From Stomorhina lunata (taxonomy: Eukaryota; Arthropoda; Insecta; Diptera; Rhiniidae), in NCBI GenBank assembly GCA_933228675.1, contig OW121741.1:39461952-39525951 (forward strand): a stretch of 64,000 nt of DNA. The letters are read 5' to 3'. Shown here in pieces: positions 10,690-20,797 of this stretch (within the stretch, counting starts at the first letter, position 1; every line of letters begins with the position of its first letter). The notes beneath the pieces are model-generated. The model was not told the DNA's origin, ran no database searches, and saw only the letters and a list, made by a program, of their open reading frames with translations. Made by a program: the position numbers and the translations under genes.

Positions 10690-12660
10690 TCAGGAAACAC
10701 TTTTTGTACTTTAGGTTTCTTTATAGAAGCTTCCATAAATATATGACTTCGTTGCGCTTTTCCACTTCATCACAAAGATTCTCGCAAGTTATGGATTACT
10801 TTTTACAATTTGTCTAGGCTCCTCCATTTCAGCTACATAACACCAGAAGGCAAATATATTGGTTACTTCAGTTTACAATCACTTGTTTATAAGCCAATCT
10901 ATATATAATCCTCTATTTATGGCTTTGTTGGTATTTCCGACTCTTTCACAAAGATCCTCGCGAGCTCTCGATTATATCGTTTTAATATCCACAATTTCAT
11001 CTTGACTCCGGCATCTCTGCCACGGAATGTAGACATTACAGAATGTCCCCTGATCTGACAGCAGGCAGTACCCTAGGCCTAGGTACTGATAGACCTAGGC
11101 TCTAGGTATTGGTCTCTATTCTAGGTATTGGTCTCTATTGTCTAGAACTCTATACTACACTGAGTTCTGGATGATAAATGCGATGCCTCCACCATAACTT
11201 CTGGTGCGTTCTTTTCGGAGAACGTTGTACCCAGGGAAGAAATATTCTGGGTAATTCGGTCTTCAATTACTAGAGAATAAACTAATCTAAACATATGAGT
11301 CAATATCTGGCTTCATCACGAAGATCCTCCAGAGTTAACAAGCAATAAAATCGATGTTGCTACGAATTTAAGTCTTCATAATTCCTCTTGGCTCAGACAG
11401 TCCAGCCTCGCAACTCCAGAAGACGAATAAATTTGCTACTTCGGTCCACAATTACTAGTTCTATATATAAGTCTTCATATTTGGCTTCGTTGCCCTTTTC
11501 GTATTCATCACAAATAACCTCGCGAATTATCGAGCAATTAAATCGTTGCTGTTGGTGATTTCAATGTTCAGAATTCCTCTTGGCTCTAACATTTCAGCCT
11601 CGCTAGGTGAAGGACTCACCTGCTATACCATGGCGGTTCACATGAGTATTATGAGTTTTATAGAGGGTTTCCTTATACAAGCCCCCATATCTGGCTTTGT
11701 TGACCATTCCGTCTTCATCACAAAGATCCTCCTCCTTAAAATCAATGTTGCTAGTGATTTTAATGTTTACAATTTCTTCTTGTCTCCGAAATTTCAGCAA
11801 TACAACTCCGAAAGACGAAAGTATAGGGTAAATTGGTCCACAATTACTATTGAATAAACCTATATCTCTCTTTGTTGTCAATTCCGCCTTTATCACAAAG
11901 ATTCGTCTCCTTAAAATCGATATTGCTGCTGATTTTAATGTTCACAATTTCATCTTGGCTCCGCCATTTCAGCCAAACAACTCCGAAAGACGAATATATA
12001 GAATACCTCGGTCCACAATTACTCTTGAATTAACTGATATAAGCCTCCATATCTGGCTTTCCGACCCCATGACGAAGTTCCTCCAGAGTTAATGAAGCAG
12101 TTATTGCTTATTTAAGTATTCACAATTCCTCTTGGCTGAAACTCCAACCTCGCAACTCCAGAAAACAAAAAAAAACTTGCTACTTCGGTCCACAATTACT
12201 AGAAAAAGAAGAAATGTATTTATAAGTCTCCATATCTGGCTGAGGAGGCCCTATGCTCCACTGGGAGTCAAGGATAACAGAAGAAGAATATCTTCGTTAC
12301 TCTTTCCGGCTCCATCACAAAAATCCCCGAGACTCCAGAAAACGAATATGTAAATTTGGTCCTCAATTAACAGCGAATAAGATAATCTATATATGAGCCT
12401 TATAACTGGCTTTGTTGCTCTTTCCGACTCCACCACAAAAATCGTCGCCAGTTATCGAGTTTTAATCTTCACAATTTCCCTTGGCTGCGACATTCCAGAA
12501 CATGTCTTGTATGTTAAAGGGCACCAAAACAACGCATTCGGTCTGATTTTAACTTTGGGCAGAACTCAACGATTTTTTTTAGACAAATAAGTTAAATACT
12601 TCTTGGCTGCGTCACTCCAGCGACACAACTCCAAAAGACAAAAAAACATCGTAAGTGCTA
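10690..12660. repeat. diverged tandem array, about 180-bp unit, roughly ten copies
   Basis: The phrase CATCACAAAGATCCTCGCGA and relatives recur near 10771, 10947, 11318, 11509, 11718, 11892, 12067, 12311 and 12433, mostly 174-209 bp apart. Each unit also holds a TCTTGGCTCCGACATTTCAG-like phrase, ACTCCAGAAGACGAATATAT and GGTCCACAATTACTA, then CATATCTGGCTTTGTTG. Short open frames in several units are alternative readings of the repeat. Insertions inside include a 30-bp SINE-1 piece near 11613 and the 42-bp LINE tip at 12247. Confidence 0.85.
12247..12288 (+). mobile_element. solitary 42-bp 3' tip of the RTE-like LINE
   Basis: GGCCCTATGCTCCACTGGGA followed by GTCAAGGATAACAGAAGAAG is the last codons, stop and short 3' UTR of the LINE at 38330-40001. 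Array copies on either side show the target was an uninterrupted CATATCTGGCTTCGTT phrase. No clean target duplication remains here. Confidence 0.8.
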
Positions 12661-13100
12661 AGTCGATGGGGATGAATCCAAGGACACGAGCCAAGTTTGT
12701 ATAGCAAGCCGCTCGATCCGAGACAGGTGCCCGCTTGCAGCCGCAACTAACATGTTGAACAGACGCTGCATTTTCGTACATTACCAAGTACAATTACCTT
12801 AGATCCTCAGACCAAATATGTTGGAATGGCTCTAACACAACTCCCTCTTATATAAGCCCTGACCTAGAATCCCACACGGGTTGTTTACCGCATCTTTAAC
12901 TAGGTTGCTACCAGGCTATACCACGAGGAGGTTAGAGTAGGAATTGAATACAGCTCTTACCTGGTAGCTGGAAACGTCAGGTAACAGCTGCATTCCATTA
13001 CTTCCCCGTGTGTTTAAGGACACCAAAATAACGCAATAGTTCAGCTTGTAACTTTGAATGCTTACAAGTAGAAGCCAGCTTCGAAGCGGATGAGATTTAT
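12640..13100. other. higher-GC segment, probably LINE-derived
   Basis: GC is clearly higher than in neighbours. CTATACCACGAGGAGGTTAG near 12915 has a counterpart (AATACCACGAGGAGGTCAG) near 61730, just upstream of a LINE endonuclease on the minus strand. A 75-codon minus-strand frame crosses 12566-12793 without recognisable similarity. I read the segment as leader or 5' UTR of a LINE. Confidence 0.35.
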
Positions 13101-13339
13101 CTATAAAAAAGCTTTTTAAACTGAGCTCAACAATTCCTTAAGAAACTTTGGAAACTTTGTTTCCACGAGAATAATATATAGAAAAATGCTGCCTTAACAA
13201 TGTTATATGCCTTATATACGAATTGGGTTACCTTTTTTGGAAAGGAGACATTGAAAAGGAGCGAAAAAGACATATTTGCGCGTCATGTTAATTTTTAGAA
13301 AGTGAAATTGCGTCATCTGTTGTCAATTAGACTCACTAT

Positions 13340-13551
13340 TTAAGATTTTTGTTCTACAGCCAATTTTATTTTTTTACATCGACAGCTTGTTAGTGCTGTA
13401 GGGCTAATCGCCAAATGGAAGATGTAGTGGTAATTAGAAATTTAAAGTTACAAAAATTGATGTTTGCTGTGACTAGGGCTCGAACCCAGGCAGAATGTGA
13501 TATGTTATGCTTAGCAGTCGGCGTTCTAACCCTCTACAATGAAGTGAAATC
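13340..13551 (-). mobile_element. SINE-2 copy b
   Basis: On the minus strand the head has AACGCCGACTGCTAAGCATA and a good B box in CCTGGGTTCGAGCCCTAG. The body shows the AACAAGCTGTCGATGTAA motif and TTGGCTGTAGAACAAAAAT. The same layout is seen at 33420-33592 and 45486-45755. Confidence 0.75.
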
Positions 13552-13560
13552 AAGGAGATC

Positions 13561-14402
13561 TTAAGCGAGGAACTTGATTTTAGTTGGAGGACACGTTGGA
13601 CTGAAAGTGGCAAAGACCGACGCGATGTTCTTACGTGATCTCCCTAAAAATTGTGTTGGAACTAGAAAAATAGATTGTAGCAAGGAGGATAGAGGGAGTA
13701 GTATTTGTGGACATAAGATTGTGCGGTCCACTGACCAATCAAACGTAAATGCATGCGATCTAACGGATTGACATATGTTGCATAAGAATCTCCGGATTTC
13801 AGAAACGAGGTTCCTGATATCGTTAGAACCCATTCCAAAGTAGTACCGATAGAATAGTGTTATACAAACCACATTGCCGTTGGGGCTCCAGTGAGTCAAT
13901 AAGCATTTTCGCCCTCCCCTGTGTACGGTCGAAAAGCTCCAAAATAGCCTTTGATGCACCGGCTTACACATGAGAGTTGTATTCCATTTTGGATCGGATA
14001 TTGATGAAGTAAATTTTAAGGAGATCAGTTGGACTGAAGTATATCTTACACCGTTTTAGAAAGCCTAGGCACTTGAATGCTGAATGTGCAACAAACATCA
14101 AATTGGAAGTTTTACATAGAAGGTCATTAATGAATATATGAAATAGAGTAGGAGAAAGGAGTCTTGCGGTACCGCTGAATTGATCTTGGACTCGTTTTAT
14201 GAGATCCCATCTATAGCAACTCTTATAGTGCAACCCCTGAGAAAGCTCGATATAAATCGAGAGAAGTTATTACCGACAACAAAAACAAGTTTTGATAAAA
14301 GTACAAAATGCAACACTCTATCGTGCTGCCATACCAGCGCTGGTGCTGGAATACCATCCGGCCCTGAAGACTTTTATATGTTGAGATTTAATAAAGCCCT
14401 CT
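13561..14402 (-). pseudogene. CR1/Jockey-like LINE reverse transcriptase, internally deleted
   Basis: Read on the minus strand, KSSGPDGIPA (about 14370) opens the RT domain. TIRVAIDGISKRVQDQFSG and LLSPTLFHIFINDLL follow. The sequence then jumps to FLGFLKRCKIYFSPTDLL, YFINIRSKMEYNSHV, CITLFYRYYFGMGS and VDRTILCPQ, the C-terminal part of such polyproteins. The catalytic FADD-type motif between INDLL and FLGFL is missing, so the RT is dead. Two main frames are joined by frameshifts. A hAT element interrupts the upstream side at 14446-15007; beyond it (15016-15300) a minus-strand frame may continue the element but is not recognisable. Confidence 0.75.
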
Positions 14403-14445
14403 AAACTGCAGGAGCTCGAAAAAATATCTTTGGCATAGTTATAGA

Positions 14446-15007
14446 TAGAGATGGGTTTAGACCTGGGTATTTACCTAACGCTGGGTATTTACCTATTTAC
14501 ACCCACTTTCATACCCGGGTATTTATCTAATTTCGGGTAAATACTCATTTGAATAACAAATACTCGGTGTTACGCAGAGCAAAGGAATTTTGAACATTTT
14601 CGAATTTATCTGAGCCTCAGAGGTACCTCAGATTCTGATGTACCTCCTGCATTGGAATTCATTTACACAATGTCATAAATGTAATGGCATATTTTGTCAA
14701 TTACAAGGCCAGAAATGATTTTTGGGCCAAAACTTTTGTTTAGATGAAATTTCTCCAGTAAATTAGGGGAAAGAAATTTGTGGAAGTACGCAATTAAGCA
14801 AATTAGATGTTCGAATTTTAACAGTTCCCTCTACTTCAGCTGCTTCTGAACGTCCCCTTAGCACCCACAGCTTCTTCTTTTAAATTTTTTTTATTTTGAT
14901 TTATACCCACATTTTGGGTAAATATCCAAGTGCTTGGATAAATACCTGGGTATTTATCTTTTAATACCCAATTTGCCATTTGGGTATTTACCCTTGTCCC
15001 ATCACTA
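14446..15007 (+). mobile_element. hAT element, 562 bp, with 8-bp target duplication
   Basis: The ends TAGAGATGGG and (reverse strand) TAGTGATGGG are flanked by GTTATAGA on both sides (14438-14445 and 15008-15015), the 8-bp duplication expected of hAT. Subterminal CTGGGTATTTACC motifs repeat in both orientations. Inside, the frame around 14820 reads ILTVPSTSAASERPL, the conserved C-terminal hAT dimerisation motif. So this is a deletion derivative keeping a scrap of transposase. Confidence 0.85.
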
Positions 15008-15415
15008 GTTATAGATACTTTTTCAAGCCCTTTGGAAAGTAAAATGAATTCGAACGAGAAGTTTTTGCTAGGAGGATACTAAGATTAAGATAGTGGATCC
15101 ATTTTATTCAAGGCCAGATGTTACATTCAGATTCGGTTTGAAATTCAGCTGGTAATAGTCTTCAACTACCAAGTCTGTCCAAAAACTTAATCTGGTACCA
15201 CTGCAGTCAGTGCTCCTAGAATTCGTTCCAACCTTACTGTTTGCGTTGGCTATGCTTCTACATAGCGGGAGACGATGTCCAAGTAACATAATCTCAAATT
15301 GGTGGCTGGTTCACCTGGAAGCTCCTTCAGTGGCCAGCCTTTAGAAACTTTATTTTGATACCTTTTTGTATCTGTAGAACAAATCAACAAAGATTTCTTC
15401 TTAGACAACAAACTA

Positions 15416-16299
15416 CAGTGGAATCGCAATAGAGTGAACTAATTCGTGCAAGGCCTGTTCACTCTATTAAAAAAGTTCACTCTAAAGAGTCTATAAAACA
15501 CACTTTTTTATACAAAAAGCATCTATATTTATTAAATATTATTATATAATTACAAAGGAGTAAAGTAATTTTCAAGAGTTTTTTGCTTTGTACAAGCATT
15601 TTTTGCTTTTGCACCGCTAAATCGCGGAATTTATCCAAAACTAAAATATTTTCGTAATTGTTTTTGTTATTTTCTGCCCAGTCAATAGCTTTTTTAAAAA
15701 TCTGCACGGCCTACGCTGCTGTAATGCCTGGTTTGGCTACTGCTACTTCCTCGGTGTCAGTGTTAGTCTCAGAAATGGCATCGGAAACGCCTTCAGCAAA
15801 AATTGGAAATGAACTTTCAGCATTGTTCCATTCTATAATGTCATCAATGGTAAAAACTTCATGCGAATAATAAATTTAATACATATACGTTTAGTTCTTC
15901 CAGATGTTGTTGCCGAAGTGACCTGTGCAATATGTTTAACGGTATATTTTCCTCGTCGTCGTCACTATCTTCTTCTATCTGTACAGAATCACCCAAAAGA
16001 CTTGACCAGCATTTTTTATAATGTTCGGTTCCAACTCATGCCAAGTTAGCATTAGAATACAAATGACGTCTTTGAGTGTTAATTGTTTAAAAAACTCGTT
16101 TAAATTGTCCTTTTTAATGGCCCGTTGAAGAAGATGTTTTCTATAATTAAGTTTGTTCAATTATGTATAAGAAAAACAAAAGTTCACTCTATTGAGTTGG
16201 GTACTGTTCACTCTATAAAGTAACTAATGGAAAAAATCGGGAGTTCGTAGTATCAAGTAGTTCATATTACCAAGTGTTCACTCTATTGCGATTGCACTG
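15416..16299 (-). mobile_element. pogo/Tigger-like element, internally deleted
   Basis: The ends CAGTGGAATCGCAATAGAGT and (reverse) CAGTGCAATCGCAATAGAGT are flanked by TA (15414-15415 and 16300-16301), as in pogo. GTTCACTCTATT repeats lie inside both ends. The minus strand holds the C-terminal part of a Tigger/CENP-B-type transposase: TLKDVICILMLTWHELEP, a Glu/Asp block (EEDSDDDEE), TIDDIIEWNNAE, then IFKKAIDWAENN and VLDKFRDLAVQKQK. Frameshifts separate these. The N-terminal DNA-binding domains and DDE catalytic core are absent. Confidence 0.85.
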
Positions 16300-16403
16300 T
16301 ATAAAAAATATCTTTGCATTTCGCTTATTATATTTGTTCAGTCGATGATCTACACTTTTACTTGCAGCTTATGAACATAATTCTGAAAGATTTTGTTTAT
16401 AAA

Positions 16404-16482
16404 ATAAGTAATAATGCGAGGTTTTCGATCTGTCTACATTGGGGATAATCCTCCTGAAGAGATGGCCTAACCAACCATCGAA
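16404..16482 (-). repeat. short dispersed repeat shared with the mariner at 62 kb
   Basis: AGTAATAATGCGAGGTTTTC through CATCGAAA is almost identical to 62131-62206, where the same piece is a 97-bp insertion with 8-bp target duplications. On the minus strand it reads VGWLGHLFRRIIPNVDRSKT, possibly the 3' end of an unidentified LINE coding region. Here the similarity stops at CGTGTCGAGG. Confidence 0.6.
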
Positions 16483-16933
16483 ACGTGTCGAGGAATTTTG
16501 GCCTCTCCGCAAATATTTTTTGGCTTTTTATCAATAAATTGGTATATTACATTAATAGATAAATGTAACAGATTTGGGATCAAATGCAAATACTTTTCTT
16601 TTTGAAATATTTGATTACATCTAAGATCTGGGACACCCTTAAAACTCTCATAAATAGAAAGGATAAAAAACATAACTAAACCAGCAAAAACTAACGCTAT
16701 CGGAAAAACCAAAAACAATTTTCGAAGAAAAACTTTTTCTAATACGAGAAAAAAAAGCAAGAAAACAAACTCTTACACACAAACATACACACATACATTC
16801 ATACATACATATGTACATTGACACTAAAAATCCTTTAAGAAAAACAACAACATTTAGATAAAAACAAACATCATCAACGATAAGAGAAAAATAAGTCACG
16901 AGTAAAAAGAAAACGAAGTAGTATTACAACAAC

Positions 16934-17113
16934 ATGGAAACGGAAACGAAGAATGGCAAATGCACTAGCAATGCAAAGGACAAGAATGCACAGTGTTCCG
17001 CATTTTATTTATTTAAATCCTTTAAATTTTTGAAACATTTATATGTGTGTAAATGGAAATTAATAGGGAAGGAGCAATACTGTTTGCTTTATAGTCCAAT
17101 AGGTCGCAATTAA
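16934..17113 (+). CDS. hypothetical 59-aa ORF, possible first coding exon
   Basis: ATG sits in a good fly start context (ACAACATGGAAACGG) after about 190 bases of A/C-rich sequence resembling a fly 5' UTR. The first 20 residues are hydrophilic (METETKNGKCTSNAKDKNAQ). The remainder, CSAFYLFKSFKFLKHLYVC and following, is aromatic and Lys-rich. Third-position variety in the first 20 codons looks more like coding sequence than the surroundings. A GTAAAT that could act as a splice donor follows YVC, so the later residues may be intron. No family is recognised. It could equally be a chance ORF. Confidence 0.3.
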   Translation: METETKNGKCTSNAKDKNAQCSAFYLFKSFKFLKHLYVCKWKLIGKEQYCLLYSPIGRN

Positions 17114-17446
17114 GTTAAAGTATAATATGTATATAATAATATGGTTTTTAACAATAAAATTCCTCTGCTTATAGGAAATTAAATTGATTTTGCTTATCAC
17201 AAACATAAATTATGTTTATTTCAAGAAAAAATCTTTTTCAACCCACTGTGCATCATAACTGTTTTAAGACGGCAGCATCTGTATATCTAATACCAACAAC
17301 ATCTATGGCACAAACTAACAATAGCAACAAATGTTGTTGCTGTTATTTTGTCTTAAACGACAATAAAAACAACAAAAACATTTTAAAATAATGGCAATTT
17401 TGGTTTCTTTGTCTGTATGTCCATCTAACGATATGTATGTATATTA

Positions 17447-18571
17447 GGGTGCACCTTATATTACAAAAGTGCGAAATGTTCTATGTAGCATAAAAACATG
17501 GTGTGCAAATTTTTTTCAAAATTACATAAGGGGAACACGTGCCGCATTCGCACACAAATGTTAAATTTTTTATATGGGAAAAATTTGGAGTATTTTCGGT
17601 TTTGCGGAAATTGTAACCACTTAGACTTAAATTATTTGAAAAAATTTACTGGAATATAAAAGAGAACTAAAGTAGCTTTATCTTAAGTAATCAATATTAA
17701 AAATGCCTAAGGTAGTTTCGGAGTTATTGCAGTTTTCCCCCGAAAATTTGTATCTTTGACGAAACGCCTAAGGATATGCAGCACAAAAAATTTACTTAAG
17801 GATTAGGTAATTTCAAGGTAAGATATGACTTACAATTACATGACCTGTAAGTACTAAATAGTTAAAATATAGCTGAATTTTTTCATATTTTTTTCATATT
17901 AGAAAATTATACTTTTTCTCAGACCGGTTTCAAAAATCATTTTTTAATTTTTTGAAAATTTTGTTCAACAAATATTACAAATAATAAATTTGCTCTTCAG
18001 TATCACAAAACAAACAAATGGAAGAATAAAATACAAAAAAACAAGGTCAATATCTTAAACGGTTTCGCTGTACCTGCGATTTGAAATCGTAAAATTTCGT
18101 GAAAATGTGAATTTTTTGTAATAATTTGAGTATATGCTTTTTAAATTGTACCAATGTTGAATAGTGAATATTTTTAACTGGACTATATAGAATGTACACG
18201 GCATTATTTTTTTAAAATTGAAAAAGTTTAACACTTTCTCCACCGGGATCAAAACTCAGAATTTTAAGTTTTTTCATTTTCAATAGGAAAGTGACAGAAT
18301 ATTAAGAATTTATCACCAAATTTTGCTCAAAATGCTAAAATTTATTCATTTTTATTAAAAAAATATAAATTAACCCTATATAGACATGGCGACAATTTAA
18401 AATTTGGGTAAAACCGAAAATACTCCCAATTTTTCCCATACACAAAAGTTTAACACTTTGTGATCGGATGCAATTTTTAAAAATTTTTCACAACATGTTT
18501 TTATGTTACATAGAACATTTCTAGGGGGAGTTACGGTTCAATTTCGCACTTTCGTAATATAAGGTGCACCC
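17447..18571. mobile_element. TA-flanked element with about 170-bp terminal inverted repeats
   Basis: GGGTGCACCTTATATTACAA on the left matches GGGTGCACCTTATATTACGA from the right. Similarity continues inward through AAATGTTCTATGTARCATAA, ATGGGAAAAATT and GAGTATTTTCGGTTTT. TA lies outside both ends (17445-17446 and 18572-18573). No transposase is seen in the 1.1 kb. A fragment of its interior recurs at 36745-36832. TA flanks suggest a Tc1/mariner-type mobiliser. Confidence 0.75.
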
Positions 18572-18573
18572 TA

Positions 18574-19129
18574 ATGTATTTTGCTCATATGTCTGTGTGT
18601 TACTACCACAACTACTAGTTTTGACTATTTGTGACTTCCAAACAACTGATACTATTTAGTAGTTTTCTTTCTTATTCCTAGTCCTCCTTGCTGTCATTCA
18701 GACGCCAAAATGGTTGGAAAACTATTCTTTATCTTATATTTAATTGAATTTCATACATTTTTTTTTTTTTGGCTTAGACAGATACTACTGCCGCTGCACA
18801 GTGTTACGTGTACCATTCCTAACACTTACTAGAAAAAAAGATTTAAAAAAAAAAACAGAATTTTGGGAATTTTTCTTTTAATCGCAAGTTTTCTTATACC
18901 GATGATGACCTACTGGTCTGTTCTTAATTAAAATACCAGTTTTCATTTTTCTAAAGAATGATTGTTTCCTTGTTTTGAAATGTTTTTAAACTGTATAGGT
19001 AAGGGGTAAGCAAGTCCGATTTCAAGGCTAAGTAAAGAAGTCTCTTCCAAAACGATAACAGAAACGAAGTCGATATATTTTAAAATACTGTATAATATCT
19101 TAACATTTTTATGTCTAAACTGTAAGTCT
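18574..19129. other. spacer, nothing recognised
   Basis: AT-rich with T and A homopolymers; no long frame, partner repeat or tRNA-like motif. Confidence 0.35.
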
Positions 19130-20324
19130 GGGCCCTATTTCACTAAACTACAATTCTACAAGTTTACAAGTTACAATTACTAGTCTAATTCTTACAAGTG
19201 CTGTTCAATTGTGTTTCATTAAAATTTACACAACAATTGTAGCTTTTTGGACTTGTAAACTACAATTTCTACAATTACAATTTCTAAAATTACAATTTCT
19301 ACAATTATAATATTTAAAATAAAATATTTTGACAAATACATCTACGATTTTCATGAAAATATATACATTCTCCTAGCCTAGGCAATTTTTACACTTCTTC
19401 AAAATTTTTAATTTCGCTTTGGTTCAGATTTTATAGCGGTTCAAAGTTCGTTTTTTTTCAAGATTTGTTCCGAAATATACCCACTTTATATGCATATAGC
19501 TTTTGATACGGTTATCAGATTTTTATTACTAGACTCATGTTTTAGCATATGTCCTGTATTTTTATGTCCTTTAATTAAAAAATTTAATCTTGTATTCAAA
19601 TTCAAAATTTGTACTGAAATATTATGAATTATTTTAGAAAAAGTTTTTTGTTTTCCGATCCACCGTGGGCTCATTTTTTTGGTTTTCATATTTTGTTGTC
19701 TACACTATTATCCGCATTTGAAAAAATGATAAAGAAAATGGAAGATATGCATTTTGAGGTATCCTTGAGTCAAGGACATCATTGATTTTCCTTGTTCTGC
19801 ATACATGATTATATTTTCATATCCTTCACCACTATAGGTGGAAAGCGTATTATAAGTTTGGGCTGATGTATGTAACGCATAAAAATATTGGTCTTAGGCC
19901 ACCTTTAGTACACCAATGGACTTAGAATTCATTCCTGAGTCGATGTCAGTCCGTCCGTCCATCTGGCTGGACCCCCATGTAAACCTTGTAATAACAAAAT
20001 AAATAAATGGTCATTAATATTGATTTGATTTTGTGTTTATTTTAACTAATTTTTATTAAAAGATAGTTAAAAACCAAATTTGAATTCAATTTATCATTCA
20101 CTTGTAACTTGTAAAAATTTTTTTGAGACCCTATGCTTTTTTCTACAATTTGTGAAACAAAACCACCTGTAGAAGTATGACTTGTAAACTTGTGAATTTT
20201 AAAAATCACTTGTAGCTACAAACTTGTAATTGTATTTTAATGAAACACAATTTTTTACAAGTTCACAATTTTACAGGCAAAAACACTTGTAATTGTAGAC
20301 TTGTAGCTTAGTGAAATAGGGCCC
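19130..20324. mobile_element. TIR element with ACAATT/ACTTGT subterminal repeats
   Basis: The left end GGGCCCTATTTCACTAAACT is mirrored by GGGCCCTATTTCACTAAGCT at the right. Inside both ends are many copies of TACAATT, ACAAGT and AATTGTAG, a subterminal pattern common in DNA transposons. I find no convincing target duplication and no transposase. A DINE-A fragment is embedded at about 19818-19990. Confidence 0.7.
19818..19990 (+). mobile_element. DINE-A fragment (5' part)
   Basis: ATATCCTTCACCACTATAGG, GTATGTAACGCATAAAAATA, CTGAGTCGATGTCAGTCCGT and GGACCCCCATGTAAACCTTG follow in the DINE-A order, then similarity ends. It lies inside the 19130-20324 element. Confidence 0.8.
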
Positions 20325-20797
20325 TGATTGCATGTATGAGAGAATTGTTAAGGAGGACGCAAACAAAAAAGTGCATTTTGTACAAAATTTGACTTGAAAT
20401 TTTACATTAAATTTATGAAAAACTGTACAAGGCACATAATTATAATTTTTAGTTATAAAGTTTTTTTGTATTTAAAAACCAATTGACCTTTTTTGCAACT
20501 AAAGTTTTGATATATAGAAATTTGCCGTTTTTTATAAAATTCTTTTTTCTGGATTCGTATATAAATTCGCGCTATTTTTTATTTTTCGTATCTAAAGAGA
20601 ATATATGGGACTATATAATAGCATTTCAGAAAGTCATAAAATCGGCTTAAGTTTTTTGTTATATGTTCGAAAACACATAAAAATTGTAAAAATTTTACAA
20701 ATTTCGTTTAATGGTGTACGTAAAGGGAATGTTGCACTGACTTAAATTTTGATTCAAAATCATTATAAAACTCCATTCTCTACGAATATATAATAAA
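20325..20797. other. AT-rich spacer
   Basis: No open frame or repeat partner seen. Confidence 0.35.

Noticed and set aside
12566..12793. 75-codon minus-strand frame with Cys and Ala
   Set aside because: It overlaps the end of the tandem array and probable LINE leader. No recognisable domain, so I left it as a segment note.
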